Shown: piece by piece, positions 9,409-19,485 of the stretch
Numbering within the stretch: the stretch's first letter is position 1
Layout of the letters: the number at the start of each line of letters is the position of its first letter
Source of the DNA: Saccharospirillum sp.
GTDB taxonomy: Bacteria > Pseudomonadota > Gammaproteobacteria > Pseudomonadales > Natronospirillaceae
Reading direction: 5' to 3'
Length of the DNA: 64,000 bases
Assembly: GCA_018402545.1 (NCBI GenBank)
Contig: JAGYIL010000001.1
Location: 1,922,001-1,986,000 of the forward strand
The notes under the pieces: model-generated
What the model was told of the DNA's origin: nothing
Seen by the model: only the letters and a program-made list of their open reading frames with translations
Database searches by the model: none
Made by a program: the position numbers and the translations under genes

Positions 9409-10254
9409 ATGACAGAAGCATTTCCCTTTTTAAAACCCGGGCACCGTTATCGCGTAGCCATGTGCGTGGAATACCGCGGCACTGAGTATTACGGCTGGCA
9501 GATCCAGAAAACCGGGGTGCGAACCGTTCAGGCTGAACTCACCAGGGCCATTTCCAAAGTGGCTAATGAACCGGTTGATCTTATTGTCGCCGGTCGTACC
9601 GATGCCGGTGTTCATGCCAGCAATCAGATTCTGCATTTCGATACGTCCAGCTACCGCAAAGCCTATGGCTGGACGTCGGGCGTCAATACAGAGTTGCCCA
9701 ACGACATCAGTGTGCAGTGGACTCAGGCCGTGGATATCGATTTTCACGCTCGCTTCTCGGCACGCGAACGCGCCTATCGCTACATTGTTTATAACGCCCC
9801 TATGCCCAGCGGTATTCTGCGCGATGGCATGACCTGGGAGCGCCGCGAACTGAACCTCGAGCGCATGCAGGCCGCTGCCAATCTGCTGCTGGGCGAGCAT
9901 GACTTCTCGTCCTTCCGTGCGGCCAATTGTCAGGCTCACTCACCCGTGAAAGACGTTCGCGAACTCAGGCTGGTGCGCCAGGGGCGACTGATCGTGTTGC
10001 AGGCGCGCGCCAACGGTTTCCTGTACCACATGGTGCGCAACATCATGGGTGTACTGATGGCCATTGGTCGTGGTGACAAACCGGTGGAATGGGCTCTCGA
10101 AGTACTGGAAGGCCGGGATCGGAACCGGGGCGGCATCACCGCTCCAGCGGCCGGTTTGTATTTTGTGCGGGCCCGTTATGACCGGGGCGATTTGCCCGAG
10201 CGTGAAGCCGGTCCCGCCTTTCTCGACGGGTTTGCCGGCCTGACTGAGGTCTAA
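9409..10254 (+). CDS. truA: tRNA pseudouridine(38-40) synthase
   Basis: Converts uridines 38-40 in the anticodon arm of many tRNAs to pseudouridine. The 281-residue product shows the TruA signature GRTDAGVHA with catalytic Asp65, and two ferredoxin-like halves typical of the family. The ATG at 9409 is just after the fimV terminator. trpF follows 103 bp later in the same direction; this truA-trpF adjacency is conserved in pseudomonads. Confidence 0.97.
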   Translation: MTEAFPFLKPGHRYRVAMCVEYRGTEYYGWQIQKTGVRTVQAELTRAISKVANEPVDLIVAGRTDAGVHASNQILHFDTSSYRKAYGWTSGVNTELPNDISVQWTQAVDIDFHARFSARERAYRYIVYNAPMPSGILRDGMTWERRELNLERMQAAANLLLGEHDFSSFRAANCQAHSPVKDVRELRLVRQGRLIVLQARANGFLYHMVRNIMGVLMAIGRGDKPVEWALEVLEGRDRNRGGITAPAAGLYFVRARYDRGDLPEREAGPAFLDGFAGLTEV

Positions 10255-10357
10255 TCCTCACTGAAAAGCCTATATTCGAGCCACTCTTTGTCACCAAGGG
10301 CATTGGGACTGGCCCCTGGCTTTGGTAGACTGGTACTGATACTTTCAGGAACGGACC

Positions 10358-11023
10358 ATGAGCCCGGAAAAGACGCCTCACCCAGGGCCGCTCCCGCGGA
10401 CCCGAATCAAATATTGTGGAATGACGCGCCAGAGCGATGTTGAATTTGCCGATCGGCTGGGTGTCGATGCCATCGGGCTGGTGTTCTATCCACCAAGCCC
10501 CCGAGCCGTTACGCCCGGGCAAGCAGCGCCCCTGGCCAAAGCTGCTGGCGTTTTTTGCAGCCGGGTAGGGCTCTTTGTTAACCCCACCGAAGCGGAGGTT
10601 CGGGAAACCCTGGGCCTGGTGTCGCTCGATGTACTCCAATTTCACGGTGACGAATCTCCGGATTTCTGTGCCAGCTTCGACCGCCCCTGGATCAAGGCGC
10701 TGCGCGTGCAGGATTCCGAATCGCTCGCTCAGGCGCTGGACCACTACCGGGACGCAGACGGCTGGATTCTGGATGCCTATAAAGCCGGTGTTCCGGGTGG
10801 AACCGGTGAAACCTTTCAATGGACACTCATCCCTGAACGATGGCGACGCCGTATAGTCTTGGCCGGGGGGCTCACGCCGGCCAATGTGAATGAGGCGGTC
10901 TGTGCGATTAGACCGCAGGGCGTAGACGTCAGTGGCGGAATCGAGGCTGAAAAAGGCCTGAAATCGCCCGACAAGATGACTGAATTTATGCGCCAGGTAA
11001 CCCTGGCCGATGCAGGAAGATAA
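10358..11023 (+). CDS. trpF: Phosphoribosylanthranilate isomerase
   Basis: Amadori rearrangement of N-(5-phosphoribosyl)anthranilate in tryptophan biosynthesis. It is a 221-residue TIM-barrel protein. The catalytic cysteine lies in IKYCGMT after an extra proline-rich N-terminal stretch of about 15 residues. FHGDE and GVDVSGGIE at the barrel C-terminus are family signatures. trpB starts 6 bp after the stop. No leader peptide rich in tryptophan is visible upstream, so classic attenuation is not supported. Confidence 0.96.
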   Translation: MSPEKTPHPGPLPRTRIKYCGMTRQSDVEFADRLGVDAIGLVFYPPSPRAVTPGQAAPLAKAAGVFCSRVGLFVNPTEAEVRETLGLVSLDVLQFHGDESPDFCASFDRPWIKALRVQDSESLAQALDHYRDADGWILDAYKAGVPGGTGETFQWTLIPERWRRRIVLAGGLTPANVNEAVCAIRPQGVDVSGGIEAEKGLKSPDKMTEFMRQVTLADAGR

Positions 11024-11028
11024 TACCG

Positions 11029-12243
11029 ATGACAACGATTACCGAAGACTACCACGCTCATCCGGACGCGACCGGGCACTTTGGCCCTTATGGCGGGCGT
11101 TTTGCTTCAGAAACCCTCATGGACGCGCTCGATGAGCTGTCCGCTATGTACACCAAACTGAAAGACGACCCCGACTTTCGTCAGCAGTTCGATAAAGACC
11201 TGGCGCATTACGTGGGCCGCCCGTCCCCTCTGTATCTGGCAGAGCGCCTGACCAAAAACTGGGGCGGCGCCGACATCTACCTGAAGCGTGAAGATCTGAA
11301 CCACACGGGTGCGCACAAGATCAACAACACCATTGGCCAGGCGCTGCTGGCAAAATACAGTGGCAAGCCCCGGGTGATTGCAGAAACCGGGGCCGGTCAG
11401 CACGGCGTTGCAACGGCCACCGTAGCCGCCCGGCTGGGGCTGAAATGCGTAGTTTACATGGGGGCGGAAGACGTAGAGCGCCAGAAACTGAACGTTTACC
11501 GCATGCGATTGCTGGGTGCCGAAGTGGTGTCGGTAACCTCAGGGTCACGCACCCTGAAAGATGCGATGAACGAAGCCATGCGTGACTGGGTGACCAATGT
11601 TGATGACACCTATTACATCATTGGCACGGTCGCTGGCCCGCACCCCTATCCAACGCTGGTGCGTGATTTCAATTCCATTATCGGCCGTGAAGCACGCCGT
11701 CAGATACTGGAACAAACCGGTGAGCTGCCGGATGCCCTGGTCGCCTGTGTCGGCGGCGGGTCCAACGCCATTGGCCTGTTCTGGGAGTTTCTGAACGACA
11801 AGGGTGTTGAAATTTACGGTGTGGAAGCTGGCGGGCACGGGCTCGACGGCGATGATCACGCAGCACCGCTGAGCAAGGGCCGCCCGGGCGTGTTGCATGG
11901 TAACCGCACCTATATCATGGCCAACGACGATGGTCAGATCAGTGCGACCCATTCCGTGTCGGCCGGCCTCGACTACCCCGGTGTTGGGCCCGAGCATGCC
12001 TGGTTGAAAGATTCGAACCGGGCAAAATACGTGGCCATTACCGACGATGAAGCGCTCGATGCTTTTCGTGAACTGACCCGGACCGAAGGCATTATGCCTG
12101 CGCTCGAAAGCGCCCATGCGGTCGCCTATGCCAAGAAACTGGCCAAGCAACTGGGCAAGGGCAAGCGTATCATCGTGAATCTGTCTGGCCGGGGTGACAA
12201 AGATGTTCACACCGTGGCGGCACTGGATGGTTTGTCAATTTAA
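11029..12243 (+). CDS. trpB: Tryptophan synthase beta chain
   Basis: PLP enzyme that condenses indole with serine to give tryptophan, in complex with TrpA. The 404-residue product has the PLP lysine in [10 protein letters not shown] (Lys97) and the phosphate-binding loop GGGSNAIG near residue 240. It sits between trpF and trpA in one operon. A perfect 20-bp palindrome lies in the 59-bp gap before trpA. Confidence 0.98.
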   Translation: MTTITEDYHAHPDATGHFGPYGGRFASETLMDALDELSAMYTKLKDDPDFRQQFDKDLAHYVGRPSPLYLAERLTKNWGGADIYLKREDLNHTGAHKINNTIGQALLAKYSGKPRVIAETGAGQHGVATATVAARLGLKCVVYMGAEDVERQKLNVYRMRLLGAEVVSVTSGSRTLKDAMNEAMRDWVTNVDDTYYIIGTVAGPHPYPTLVRDFNSIIGREARRQILEQTGELPDALVACVGGGSNAIGLFWEFLNDKGVEIYGVEAGGHGLDGDDHAAPLSKGRPGVLHGNRTYIMANDDGQISATHSVSAGLDYPGVGPEHAWLKDSNRAKYVAITDDEALDAFRELTRTEGIMPALESAHAVAYAKKLAKQLGKGKRIIVNLSGRGDKDVHTVAALDGLSI

Positions 12244-12254
12244 GGATCGGTAAA

Positions 12255-12274
12255 GGGCCCTGATATCAGGGCCC
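12255..12274 (+). other. Intercistronic hairpin between trpB and trpA
   Basis: A perfect 20-bp palindrome, GGGCCCTGAT and its reverse complement, followed only by GTTTCC. It could fold into a stable RNA hairpin, but the weak T-run argues against a full terminator; mRNA stabilisation or partial attenuation is more likely. Confidence 0.55.
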
Positions 12275-12302
12275 GTTTCCGTTATCCCACCAAGGATTTG
12301 TT

Positions 12303-13112
12303 ATGAGTCGTATTGCTGCTACCTTTGAACGCCTGAAATCGGAGGGTCGCAAGGCCCTGATTCCCTTCGTAACCGCCGGAGACCCGCGCCCCGATGTGAC
12401 ATTGCCGCTAATGCATGCGTTGGTGGAGCAGGGTGCCAATATCATCGAACTGGGCATGCCGTTCTCAGACCCCATGGCCGATGGCCCGGCAATTCAGCGC
12501 GCCAATGAACGGGCGCTGGCCAATGGCATGTCGCTGCGCAAGACGCTCGACATTGTCGCTGAATTTCGCAAAACCAATCAGGACACGCCCGTGGTATTGA
12601 TGGGTTACCTGAACCCGGTTGAGTGGATGGGCTACGAGACCTTCGTCAAAGCAGCGCACGAAGCCGGTGTTGACGGCTTGTTGATGGTTGATATGCCACC
12701 GGAAGAGGGCGGTGGTATCGTTGACTATGCGAAGGCCGTTGGTCTGGATCTGATCTACCTGGTCACGCCCACAACCACCAATGAGCGTTTCGAGATTATT
12801 TGCAAGCGCAGTACCGGCTGGATCTACTATGTTTCACTGAAAGGCATTACCGGGGCCAATACCCTGAATGTCGATGAAGTGGCAGAGCGCATGCGCTGGA
12901 TTGAACAACACACGGACATACCGGTATGCGTTGGCTTTGGTATTCGGGACGGTGAAACGGCCGCCCGGGTGGCAAGCGTTTGCAGTGGCGTCATTGTTGG
13001 CTCGGTACTGGTGAATGCGATTGAAAAGCTGGAATCTGAATCAGCCATTGAAATTTCGTCACAAGTGTCTAAGTTGTTGGGTGATATGCGCACCGCCATG
13101 GATCGCGCATAA
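12303..13112 (+). CDS. trpA: Tryptophan synthase alpha chain
   Basis: Aldol cleavage of indole-3-glycerol phosphate to indole, which is channelled to TrpB. It is a 269-residue TIM barrel. The catalytic glutamate is in IIELGMPFSDP and the catalytic aspartate region is GLLMVDMPPEE. The phosphate-binding GFGIRDGE and GVIVGSVLV strands are present at the C-terminal side. It ends the trp block; accD follows after 33 bp. Confidence 0.98.
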   Translation: MSRIAATFERLKSEGRKALIPFVTAGDPRPDVTLPLMHALVEQGANIIELGMPFSDPMADGPAIQRANERALANGMSLRKTLDIVAEFRKTNQDTPVVLMGYLNPVEWMGYETFVKAAHEAGVDGLLMVDMPPEEGGGIVDYAKAVGLDLIYLVTPTTTNERFEIICKRSTGWIYYVSLKGITGANTLNVDEVAERMRWIEQHTDIPVCVGFGIRDGETAARVASVCSGVIVGSVLVNAIEKLESESAIEISSQVSKLLGDMRTAMDRA

Positions 13113-13145
13113 TTCTTAATTCGAACATCGAATGATGAGGAAGCG

Positions 13146-14009
13146 ATGAGTAGCTGGCTGGACAAAATTGTACCGTCACTGATTCGGTCGGGCGCGAGTC
13201 AACGCTCCAGCGTGCCGGAAGGTCTCTGGAAGAAATGCCCCAAATGCAGCGCCGTACTGTACCGTCCGGAGCTGGAGCGCAATCAGGACGTCTGTCCCAA
13301 GTGTGAACATCACATGCGCATCGGCGCTCGCCGCCGTATTGACCTGTTTCTCGATGAAGAAGGCCGCGAAGAGTTTGCGACGGATGTGATGCCACGTGAC
13401 CGGCTCAAGTTCCGTGACGGCAAACGCTACAAAGACCGGCTGACGGCTGCGCAAAAGGCCACCGGTGAAAACGACGCCATGGTTACCGTTAAAGGGACTC
13501 TGGAAGGCTTGCCGGTGGTGGTGGCTGCCTTTGACTTTAACTTCATGGGTGGCTCTATGGGTGCCGTCGTTGGCGAGAAGTTTGCTCAGGCAGCGACCGT
13601 TGCGCTCGAAGAGCGTCGCCCGCTGATCTGTTTTGCCACCTCGGGCGGTGCGCGCATGCAGGAGGCCCTGTTTTCGCTGATGCAAATGGCCAAAACCAGT
13701 GCCGCTATCGAAAAGTTGCGTGAGGCCGGCGTGCCGTACATTTCCGTCATGCTTGATCCCTGTTTTGGTGGTGTGTCTGCATCGCTGGCCTTGCTGGGCG
13801 ATGTTAATGTCGCTGAACCGAACGCCCTGATCGGCTTTGCCGGACCCCGTGTTATTGAGCAAACCGTGCGTGAACAATTGCCGGAAGGCTTTCAGCGCAG
13901 TGAGTTCCTGTTGGAAAAAGGCGCCATCGATATGATTCTGCATCGCCACGAGCAGCGCGATCGACTGGCTGGCCTGCTGAAGAAACTCACCCATGCGTCC
14001 GCAGCCTGA
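13146..14009 (+). CDS. accD: Acetyl-CoA carboxylase carboxyltransferase subunit beta
   Basis: Beta half of the carboxyltransferase that makes malonyl-CoA for fatty acid synthesis; the partner AccA is not in this window. The 287-residue protein has the N-terminal four-cysteine zinc ribbon (Cys31, Cys34, Cys50, Cys53) and a crotonase-fold domain with the SGGARMQE loop. folC overlaps its end by 17 bp, a coupling also seen in pseudomonads. Confidence 0.98.
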   Translation: MSSWLDKIVPSLIRSGASQRSSVPEGLWKKCPKCSAVLYRPELERNQDVCPKCEHHMRIGARRRIDLFLDEEGREEFATDVMPRDRLKFRDGKRYKDRLTAAQKATGENDAMVTVKGTLEGLPVVVAAFDFNFMGGSMGAVVGEKFAQAATVALEERRPLICFATSGGARMQEALFSLMQMAKTSAAIEKLREAGVPYISVMLDPCFGGVSASLALLGDVNVAEPNALIGFAGPRVIEQTVREQLPEGFQRSEFLLEKGAIDMILHRHEQRDRLAGLLKKLTHASAA

Positions 14010-15243
14010 CGCCACACTCGACGACTGGCTGAGCTACCTCGAACACCTGCACAGCCAGGCCATCGATATGGGACTCGACCGCCTCCGGGCGGTCGCGTCA
14101 CGTCTGGACCTGCCCCTGGCGTCAGCCGGGCGCACGCGGCCATTCGTGTTCACCGTAGCCGGTACCAATGGCAAGGGGTCTACCTGTGACGCCCTGCGCC
14201 AGATGAGTCTGCTCGCCGGTTGCCGGGTCGGGCTCTACACCTCGCCGCATCTGCACCGGTTCAACGAGCGCGTACAAATCGATTCAACACCGGTAACCGA
14301 TGCATGCCTGATAGCGGCTTTCGAGCAGGTAGAACTGGCCCGGGGCGAGGTCACACTGACCTATTTCGAATTCACCACCCTCGCAGCCTTTGTGGTGTTT
14401 CAGGCTGCCGACCTGGATGTTTGGGTGCTGGAAGTCGGGCTGGGTGGGCGGCTGGACGCGGTAAACCTGGTGGATCCGAATGTTGCCATTGTTACCACGG
14501 TTGACCTGGATCACGCGGCCTTTCTGGGCACCGATCGCAATCAGATCGGCGTCGAGAAAGCCGGTATCTTCCGCTCGGGCGCCGATGCCGTTCTGGGCAG
14601 CGATGACTTGCCGCCAACCGTGGTGGCCTGTGCCGAGGCACTGACGGCTCCCGTCTCATCGCTGGGCCAAACTCACGGTGCCGACGACACGGAGCTATGG
14701 TGGACCGATGCCGATGGCAAGCACAGCTTGAATGCGACGGGGCTGACGACCACAGTACCGTCGGACAATCTGGTGACAGCGCGTCAGGCCTTTGCGCGTT
14801 CGCCATTCAGGCTGACTGATGACCAGACGCTGGCTGCGTTTAATGCTGTGGTCCCGGCCGGGCGCATGCAGAGAATCCGCAAGCACGGATGTGACTGGGT
14901 ACTGGACGTTGGTCACAACCCTCATGCGGCGCGTTATCTGGCGCGTCGGCTGGGTGATCGTCGCTGGCATGTGCTGCTGGGCATGCTGGCAGACAAAGAC
15001 GTCGAAGCGGTGACCCGGGCGCTGGCACCGCTGGCGGCGAGCTGGTCGCTTGTGACGCTGTCGGTGCCACGCGGGCTAACCGCCACAGAACTGAACGCCA
15101 GGGCGACAGTCAGCCCGGCCCGGTGCTATGATTCCGCTGCCGCAGCGGTGGCGGCTGCGCCGGAAGATGCACAGGGGTTACCGATACTGGTATGCGGCTC
15201 CTTTTTTACCGTCGCCGATGCCTTGAGTCTTCTGTCGCAATAA
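13993..15243 (+). CDS. folC: Bifunctional dihydrofolate synthase / folylpolyglutamate synthase
   Basis: Mur-ligase-family ATP enzyme that adds glutamate to dihydropteroate and extends folate polyglutamates. The 416 residues include the P-loop GTNGKGST near residue 56, the [13 protein letters not shown] segment, and a C-terminal domain starting near residue 290 with LDVGHNPHA. The start lies inside accD in another frame. The gene feeds the folate pool used by MetH, encoded further along the window, though the two are not linked in one operon. Confidence 0.97.
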   Translation: MRPQPDATLDDWLSYLEHLHSQAIDMGLDRLRAVASRLDLPLASAGRTRPFVFTVAGTNGKGSTCDALRQMSLLAGCRVGLYTSPHLHRFNERVQIDSTPVTDACLIAAFEQVELARGEVTLTYFEFTTLAAFVVFQAADLDVWVLEVGLGGRLDAVNLVDPNVAIVTTVDLDHAAFLGTDRNQIGVEKAGIFRSGADAVLGSDDLPPTVVACAEALTAPVSSLGQTHGADDTELWWTDADGKHSLNATGLTTTVPSDNLVTARQAFARSPFRLTDDQTLAAFNAVVPAGRMQRIRKHGCDWVLDVGHNPHAARYLARRLGDRRWHVLLGMLADKDVEAVTRALAPLAASWSLVTLSVPRGLTATELNARATVSPARCYDSAAAAVAAAPEDAQGLPILVCGSFFTVADALSLLSQ

Positions 15244-15292
15244 ACGGGGGCAGCCGGCGTCTGGTTCATTGCAGTGTCTATTGGAGCAAGGT

Positions 15293-15871
15293 TTGGACGT
15301 TCGAATTCAACAGCGCCTGGTCGGGGCGCTGGTCATACTGGCACTGGTGTTTCTGATTGCTCCGGTCGTACTCGACGGAGACGGCCGCATCCCGGAAAAA
15401 ATCACCCAGATTCCCCCCAAGCCCAAGCGGCCGGATGTGTCTCATATCCGGGTGGCGGAACCGGCGGCCGATGTTCTGCCGGCACTGCCGGATCCGCCTC
15501 AGGCCCAGCCCGAGCAGAATGACGGCAGCGCGGAACCGGCCGATACCAGCCCGGCGCTTGCCGGGACAGAGCCGGTTGAGCCAGAACCGACAGCTGAGAC
15601 CAACGCGGCTCCGCCAGAAACCCCAAGCGGGCGCGCCTGGAGCGTGCAGGTGGCCAGTTTTCGCGACAGTGCCAAAGCGGCTGAATTAAGAGACCAGTTA
15701 CGTGAGCAGGATTACGACACCTATGTGAATGAGGTGTTGTTGTCTGATGGTTCGGTCTTTACCCAGGTACTGGTTGGGCCAGACGGCGATCTAAAGCGAG
15801 TGCGACAGATGCAGCAGACCATTCTGGAACAGACCGGGCTGCAGGGGCTGGTGGTGCGCTTTCAGCCCTAG
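15293..15871 (+). CDS. SPOR-domain membrane protein (DedD-like)
   Basis: A 192-residue single-pass inner-membrane protein: a short cytoplasmic N-terminus, one membrane segment (about residues 8-25, LVGALVILALVFLIAPVVL), a proline/glutamate-rich periplasmic linker, and a C-terminal SPOR domain (about 115-190) of the type that binds septal glycan strands denuded of stem peptides. The start is judged to be the TTG at 15293, which has GGAG six bases before it; an in-frame TTG at 15269 lacks such a site. It lies between folC and cvpA, the position of dedD-like genes in relatives. Confidence 0.9.
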   Translation: MDVRIQQRLVGALVILALVFLIAPVVLDGDGRIPEKITQIPPKPKRPDVSHIRVAEPAADVLPALPDPPQAQPEQNDGSAEPADTSPALAGTEPVEPEPTAETNAAPPETPSGRAWSVQVASFRDSAKAAELRDQLREQDYDTYVNEVLLSDGSVFTQVLVGPDGDLKRVRQMQQTILEQTGLQGLVVRFQP

Positions 15872-15938
15872 GTAACCGGCGCGGTTCACAATCGAAGCGG
15901 GTCTGTTAGAATGCCCGCGATTTCGAAATAGGATCACT

Positions 15939-16430
15939 ATGACAGCCATCGACTGGACCATTCTGGTCATTCTTATCGTTTCGTCCCTGATCAGCCTGAA
16001 GCGCGGCTTTACCAGGGAAGCGTTGTCGCTGGCAACCTGGATAGTGGCCCTGGTTATTGCGCGCCTGTTCAGTGACAAGTTGGCGGTCGTGCTGGCCGGG
16101 CTTATTCAATCTGATGCCTGGCGTTATACGGCTGCGTTCGCCATCCTCTTTGTCGCCACTCTGATCGTTGGCGCCCTGATCAACCATTTGCTCGGTGAAT
16201 TCGTTCGCATGACCGGTTTAACCGGTACTGACCGGGTGCTGGGCATGGTGTTTGGCCTGTTGCGCGGGCTGGTCGTCGTGGTTGCCGTGCTGGCACTGGG
16301 GCGGTTGTTTGCACTTGATCAATTCTGGCAGGACTCGCTGCTGGTACCTTTCTTCGAACCGGTGATCAGTTGGACCGGTGAATACATCAACAAAGCATCC
16401 AATGCCATTTTGTCGGTCGGAGGTGAGTAA
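15939..16430 (+). CDS. cvpA: CvpA-family membrane protein
   Basis: A 163-residue protein with four predicted membrane segments and the family's conserved N-terminus (WTILVILIVSSLISLKRG). CvpA is linked by its usual position next to purF to envelope homeostasis and colicin V production; its biochemical role is not settled. purF starts 4 bp after its stop, so the two are co-transcribed. Confidence 0.94.
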   Translation: MTAIDWTILVILIVSSLISLKRGFTREALSLATWIVALVIARLFSDKLAVVLAGLIQSDAWRYTAAFAILFVATLIVGALINHLLGEFVRMTGLTGTDRVLGMVFGLLRGLVVVVAVLALGRLFALDQFWQDSLLVPFFEPVISWTGEYINKASNAILSVGGE

Positions 16431-16433
16431 GCC

Positions 16434-17954
16434 ATGTGCGGTATAGTGGGCATCGTTAGTGATTCTGCCGTTAATCAACAGCTGTATGATGCCTTAACGG
16501 TATTGCAGCACCGGGGGCAGGATGCCGCAGGTATCGTAACCGAAGACGCAGGGCGGTTTTATCTGCGCAAGAGCAATGGCCTGGTGCGCGACGTGTTTCG
16601 CATCAACCATATGCAACGTTTGACGGGTAACATTGGCATTGGCCATGTTCGCTATCCGACAGCCGGGTCGTCCAGCACGGCAGAGAGTCAGCCGTTTTAC
16701 GTCAATTCACCCTACGGCATTGTACTGGCTCACAATGGTAACCTGACCAATTCGAGTGAACTGAACAAGGCGCTCTATCAGTCTGATTTGCGCCATGTGA
16801 ACACCACCTCAGATTCCGAAGTGCTGCTCAACGTCTTTGCACACGAGTTGCAACTTCAGGGCAAGCTGCAACCAGGTGCCGATGATATTTTTGCGGCAGT
16901 AGCGGCGGTGCATCGTCGTTGCCGGGGTGGCTATGCCGCCATCGCCATGATTTCGGGCTATGGGCTGGTTGCGTTTCGCGACCCCTACGGCATTCGCCCG
17001 CTGGTGATCGGGCAGCGTACCAGCGAAGGCGGTCGTATCGAGTATATGATTGCCTCCGAAAGCGTCGCCCTCGATGTGCTCGGTTATAAACTGATGCGGG
17101 ATGTTCACCCGGGTGAGGCTGTTTACATTGACCCCCAGGGGCAGTTGCACACGCGCCAGTGTGCCGATCATCCGCAACTATCGCCGTGCATGTTTGAATT
17201 CGTGTATTTTGCCCGGCCAGACTCCATCATCGACGGCATTTCTGTCTACAAGGCACGGCTGCGTATGGGCGATGCCCTGGCCGACAAGATTACCCGTGAC
17301 TGGCCAGACCACGATATTGACGTGGTTATTCCTATTCCCGATACCAGTCGCACCAGTGCGCTGCAACTGGCCAACCGGCTTGGTGTGCACTACCGGGAAG
17401 GTTTCATGAAGAACCGCTATATTGGCAGAACCTTCATCATGCCGGGCCAGAAGCAGCGCCAGAAATCGGTTCGCCAGAAGCTCAATGCCATTGGTCTTGA
17501 ATTCAAGGGCAAGAATGTCTTGCTGGTTGATGACTCCATTGTGCGCGGTACCACCTGCAACGAAATCATCGAGATGGCCCGCGATGCCGGCGCCAAAAAG
17601 GTGTATTTCGCCTCGGCCGCGCCGGAAGTCCGCTACCCCAATGTCTACGGAATCGATATGCCGGCCGCCCATGAGCTGATTGCTCACGGTCGTGATAACG
17701 AAGAAATTCGCCAGATGATCGGTGCCGACAAACTGATTTATCAGGAACTTGAAGATTTGCGCCAGGCCGTGCAATCTCACAAGGCCGATGTGCGCGCCTT
17801 CGATTGTTCGGTGTTCGACGGTCAATACGTGACCGGTGACATCGACGGCGATTATCTGTCGGCGCTGGAGGCTTTGCGCAACGATGCCTCACAAGGTGAA
17901 CGGCGCAGCACCGATGACGAAACGCCCATGGTCGATCTGCATAACGACAACTGA
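16434..17954 (+). CDS. purF: Amidophosphoribosyltransferase
   Basis: First committed enzyme of purine synthesis, transferring ammonia from glutamine to PRPP. The 506-residue product begins Met-Cys-Gly, so Cys2 becomes the N-terminal nucleophile of the glutaminase domain without a propeptide. The PRPP loop [13 protein letters not shown] lies near residue 365. A hydrophilic C-terminal tail follows the transferase domain. The cvpA-purF pair and following metZ match the pseudomonad order. Confidence 0.98.
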   Translation: MCGIVGIVSDSAVNQQLYDALTVLQHRGQDAAGIVTEDAGRFYLRKSNGLVRDVFRINHMQRLTGNIGIGHVRYPTAGSSSTAESQPFYVNSPYGIVLAHNGNLTNSSELNKALYQSDLRHVNTTSDSEVLLNVFAHELQLQGKLQPGADDIFAAVAAVHRRCRGGYAAIAMISGYGLVAFRDPYGIRPLVIGQRTSEGGRIEYMIASESVALDVLGYKLMRDVHPGEAVYIDPQGQLHTRQCADHPQLSPCMFEFVYFARPDSIIDGISVYKARLRMGDALADKITRDWPDHDIDVVIPIPDTSRTSALQLANRLGVHYREGFMKNRYIGRTFIMPGQKQRQKSVRQKLNAIGLEFKGKNVLLVDDSIVRGTTCNEIIEMARDAGAKKVYFASAAPEVRYPNVYGIDMPAAHELIAHGRDNEEIRQMIGADKLIYQELEDLRQAVQSHKADVRAFDCSVFDGQYVTGDIDGDYLSALEALRNDASQGERRSTDDETPMVDLHNDN

Positions 17955-18040
17955 CCAGCCAATGAGACGGCGCTTCTGGCAGGGAAACGCCGTCTGTTCA
18001 GTCCAACGAAGCCCATTCGTTTTGATTACCAGGAACCGAG

Positions 18041-19240
18041 ATGAACAAATCGCGTGAAGATGCTGTCAACCAGGCCCGGCCCGCGACGCAAGCGGTGCGA
18101 GGCGGCTACCGGCATACGGCTGAAATGGAGCACTCCGAAGCGCTGTTCATGACATCGTCCTACGTATTTGATAGCGCCGCCGATGCAGCCGCTACTTTTT
18201 CGGGAGATCAGGAAGGTAACGTCTACTCACGCTATACCAATCCGACGGTTCAGGCGTTCGAGGCAAGGCTTGCCTTGTTGGAAGGCGGCGAAGCCTGCGC
18301 CGCCACCAGTTCGGGCATGGCGGCTATTTTCAGTGTGTGCATGGCCTTTCTGAAAAGCGGGGATCACCTGGTCTCGTCGCGCAGCATTTTTGGCTCGACC
18401 AATGTGGTGTTCAACCGCTACCTGGAACGGTTTGGCGTGACCACCACCTATGTAGACCCTAAAGACGTTAGCGCCTGGGAGGCCGCGATACAGCCCAATA
18501 CCCGGTTGATGTTTCTGGAAACACCATCGAACCCTTTGTCTGAAGTGACTGATCTGGACGCGGTGTCGGCGATTGCCCGTGAGGCCAATGCGCTGCTGGT
18601 GGTAGACAATTGTTTCTGCACGCCGGCCTTGCAGCGGCCGCTGGAACAGGGCGCCGACATCGTGATTCACTCAGCGACCAAGTTCATTGATGGCCAGGGT
18701 CGTGCACTGGGTGGTGCCGTGGTCGGCCGCGAAGAGCATATCAACGAGATTGTCTCGTTCCTGCGCAGTGCAGGCCCGAGCATGAGCCCGTTCAATGCCT
18801 GGATCTTCCTGAAAGGTCTGGAAACACTCAATCTGCGTATGAAACAGCATTGCGCCAATGCTCAGGCTCTGGCCGAATGGCTGGAACAACAGCCGGCAGT
18901 GACTAAAGTACATTACCTCGGATTGCCATCGCATCCGCAGCACGACCTGGCCAAACGTCAGCAATCCGGGTTTGGCGGCGTGCTCAGTTTTGTGGTTAAA
19001 GGCGGGCAGGAAGCCGCCTGGTCGGTTATTGACGCAACGCGCATCCTGTCGATCACAGCCAACCTGGGCGATACCAAAACCACCATCACTCACCCCTATA
19101 CCACAACGCATGGCCGGGTGGATGAAGCGACCAAAGAAACGGCGGGAATTGTGCCCGGCCTGATTCGCATCGCCGTTGGGCTGGAAGACGTGGAAGACAT
19201 GAAAGACGATCTGGCTCGCGGCCTCAATGCGTTGAGCTGA
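18041..19240 (+). CDS. metZ: O-succinylhomoserine sulfhydrylase
   Basis: Cys/Met-metabolism PLP enzyme, 399 residues, that makes homocysteine directly from O-succinylhomoserine and sulfide. The PLP lysine is Lys214 in HSATKFIDGQ. The QGRALGG segment after it is typical of MetZ rather than cystathionine synthase. It lies next to purF as in Pseudomonas, where this gene is metZ. Substrate preference (succinyl versus acetyl) is inferred from this similarity. A palindromic repeat begins 42 bp after the stop. Confidence 0.93.
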   Translation: MNKSREDAVNQARPATQAVRGGYRHTAEMEHSEALFMTSSYVFDSAADAAATFSGDQEGNVYSRYTNPTVQAFEARLALLEGGEACAATSSGMAAIFSVCMAFLKSGDHLVSSRSIFGSTNVVFNRYLERFGVTTTYVDPKDVSAWEAAIQPNTRLMFLETPSNPLSEVTDLDAVSAIAREANALLVVDNCFCTPALQRPLEQGADIVIHSATKFIDGQGRALGGAVVGREEHINEIVSFLRSAGPSMSPFNAWIFLKGLETLNLRMKQHCANAQALAEWLEQQPAVTKVHYLGLPSHPQHDLAKRQQSGFGGVLSFVVKGGQEAAWSVIDATRILSITANLGDTKTTITHPYTTTHGRVDEATKETAGIVPGLIRIAVGLEDVEDMKDDLARGLNALS

Positions 19241-19282
19241 TGGCTGGCCCAGATGACTATGACAAAGTAATAATTTGAATCT

Positions 19283-19457
19283 AGTTTTGGAGTTCGCTGA
19301 GTAAGAAGTGGCGGGTACCTGGGGTGGCCCTGTGGGGAAGTCCGCAGCAGGTATGCTGCGGTCTAGGCTCCATGGCTGGATCGACGCTGACCCCACAGGG
19401 GCATCCCAGGTATCCGACGCGGGCTCATGCCGCTTAGCTACCCCGAACTCCAAAACT
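19283..19457. repeat. Interspersed palindromic repeat, copy B
   Basis: A 175-bp element with perfect 14-bp inverted ends: AGTTTTGGAGTTCG at 19283-19296 and its reverse complement at 19444-19457. Smaller hairpins lie inside, including GCAGCA-GGTA-TGCTGC near the centre. Blocks such as CCCTGTGGGG and GGTCTAGGC are shared with the other copies. It fills most of the gap between metZ and the MoxR gene and contains no reading frame. Confidence 0.8.
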
Positions 19458-19485
19458 TGACCACCGAGTATAAGGAACGCACTGC

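Noticed and set aside
12255-12274. The trpB-trpA palindrome as a strong terminator.
   Set aside because: It is followed by GTTTCC rather than a T-run, and termination there would cut off trpA.
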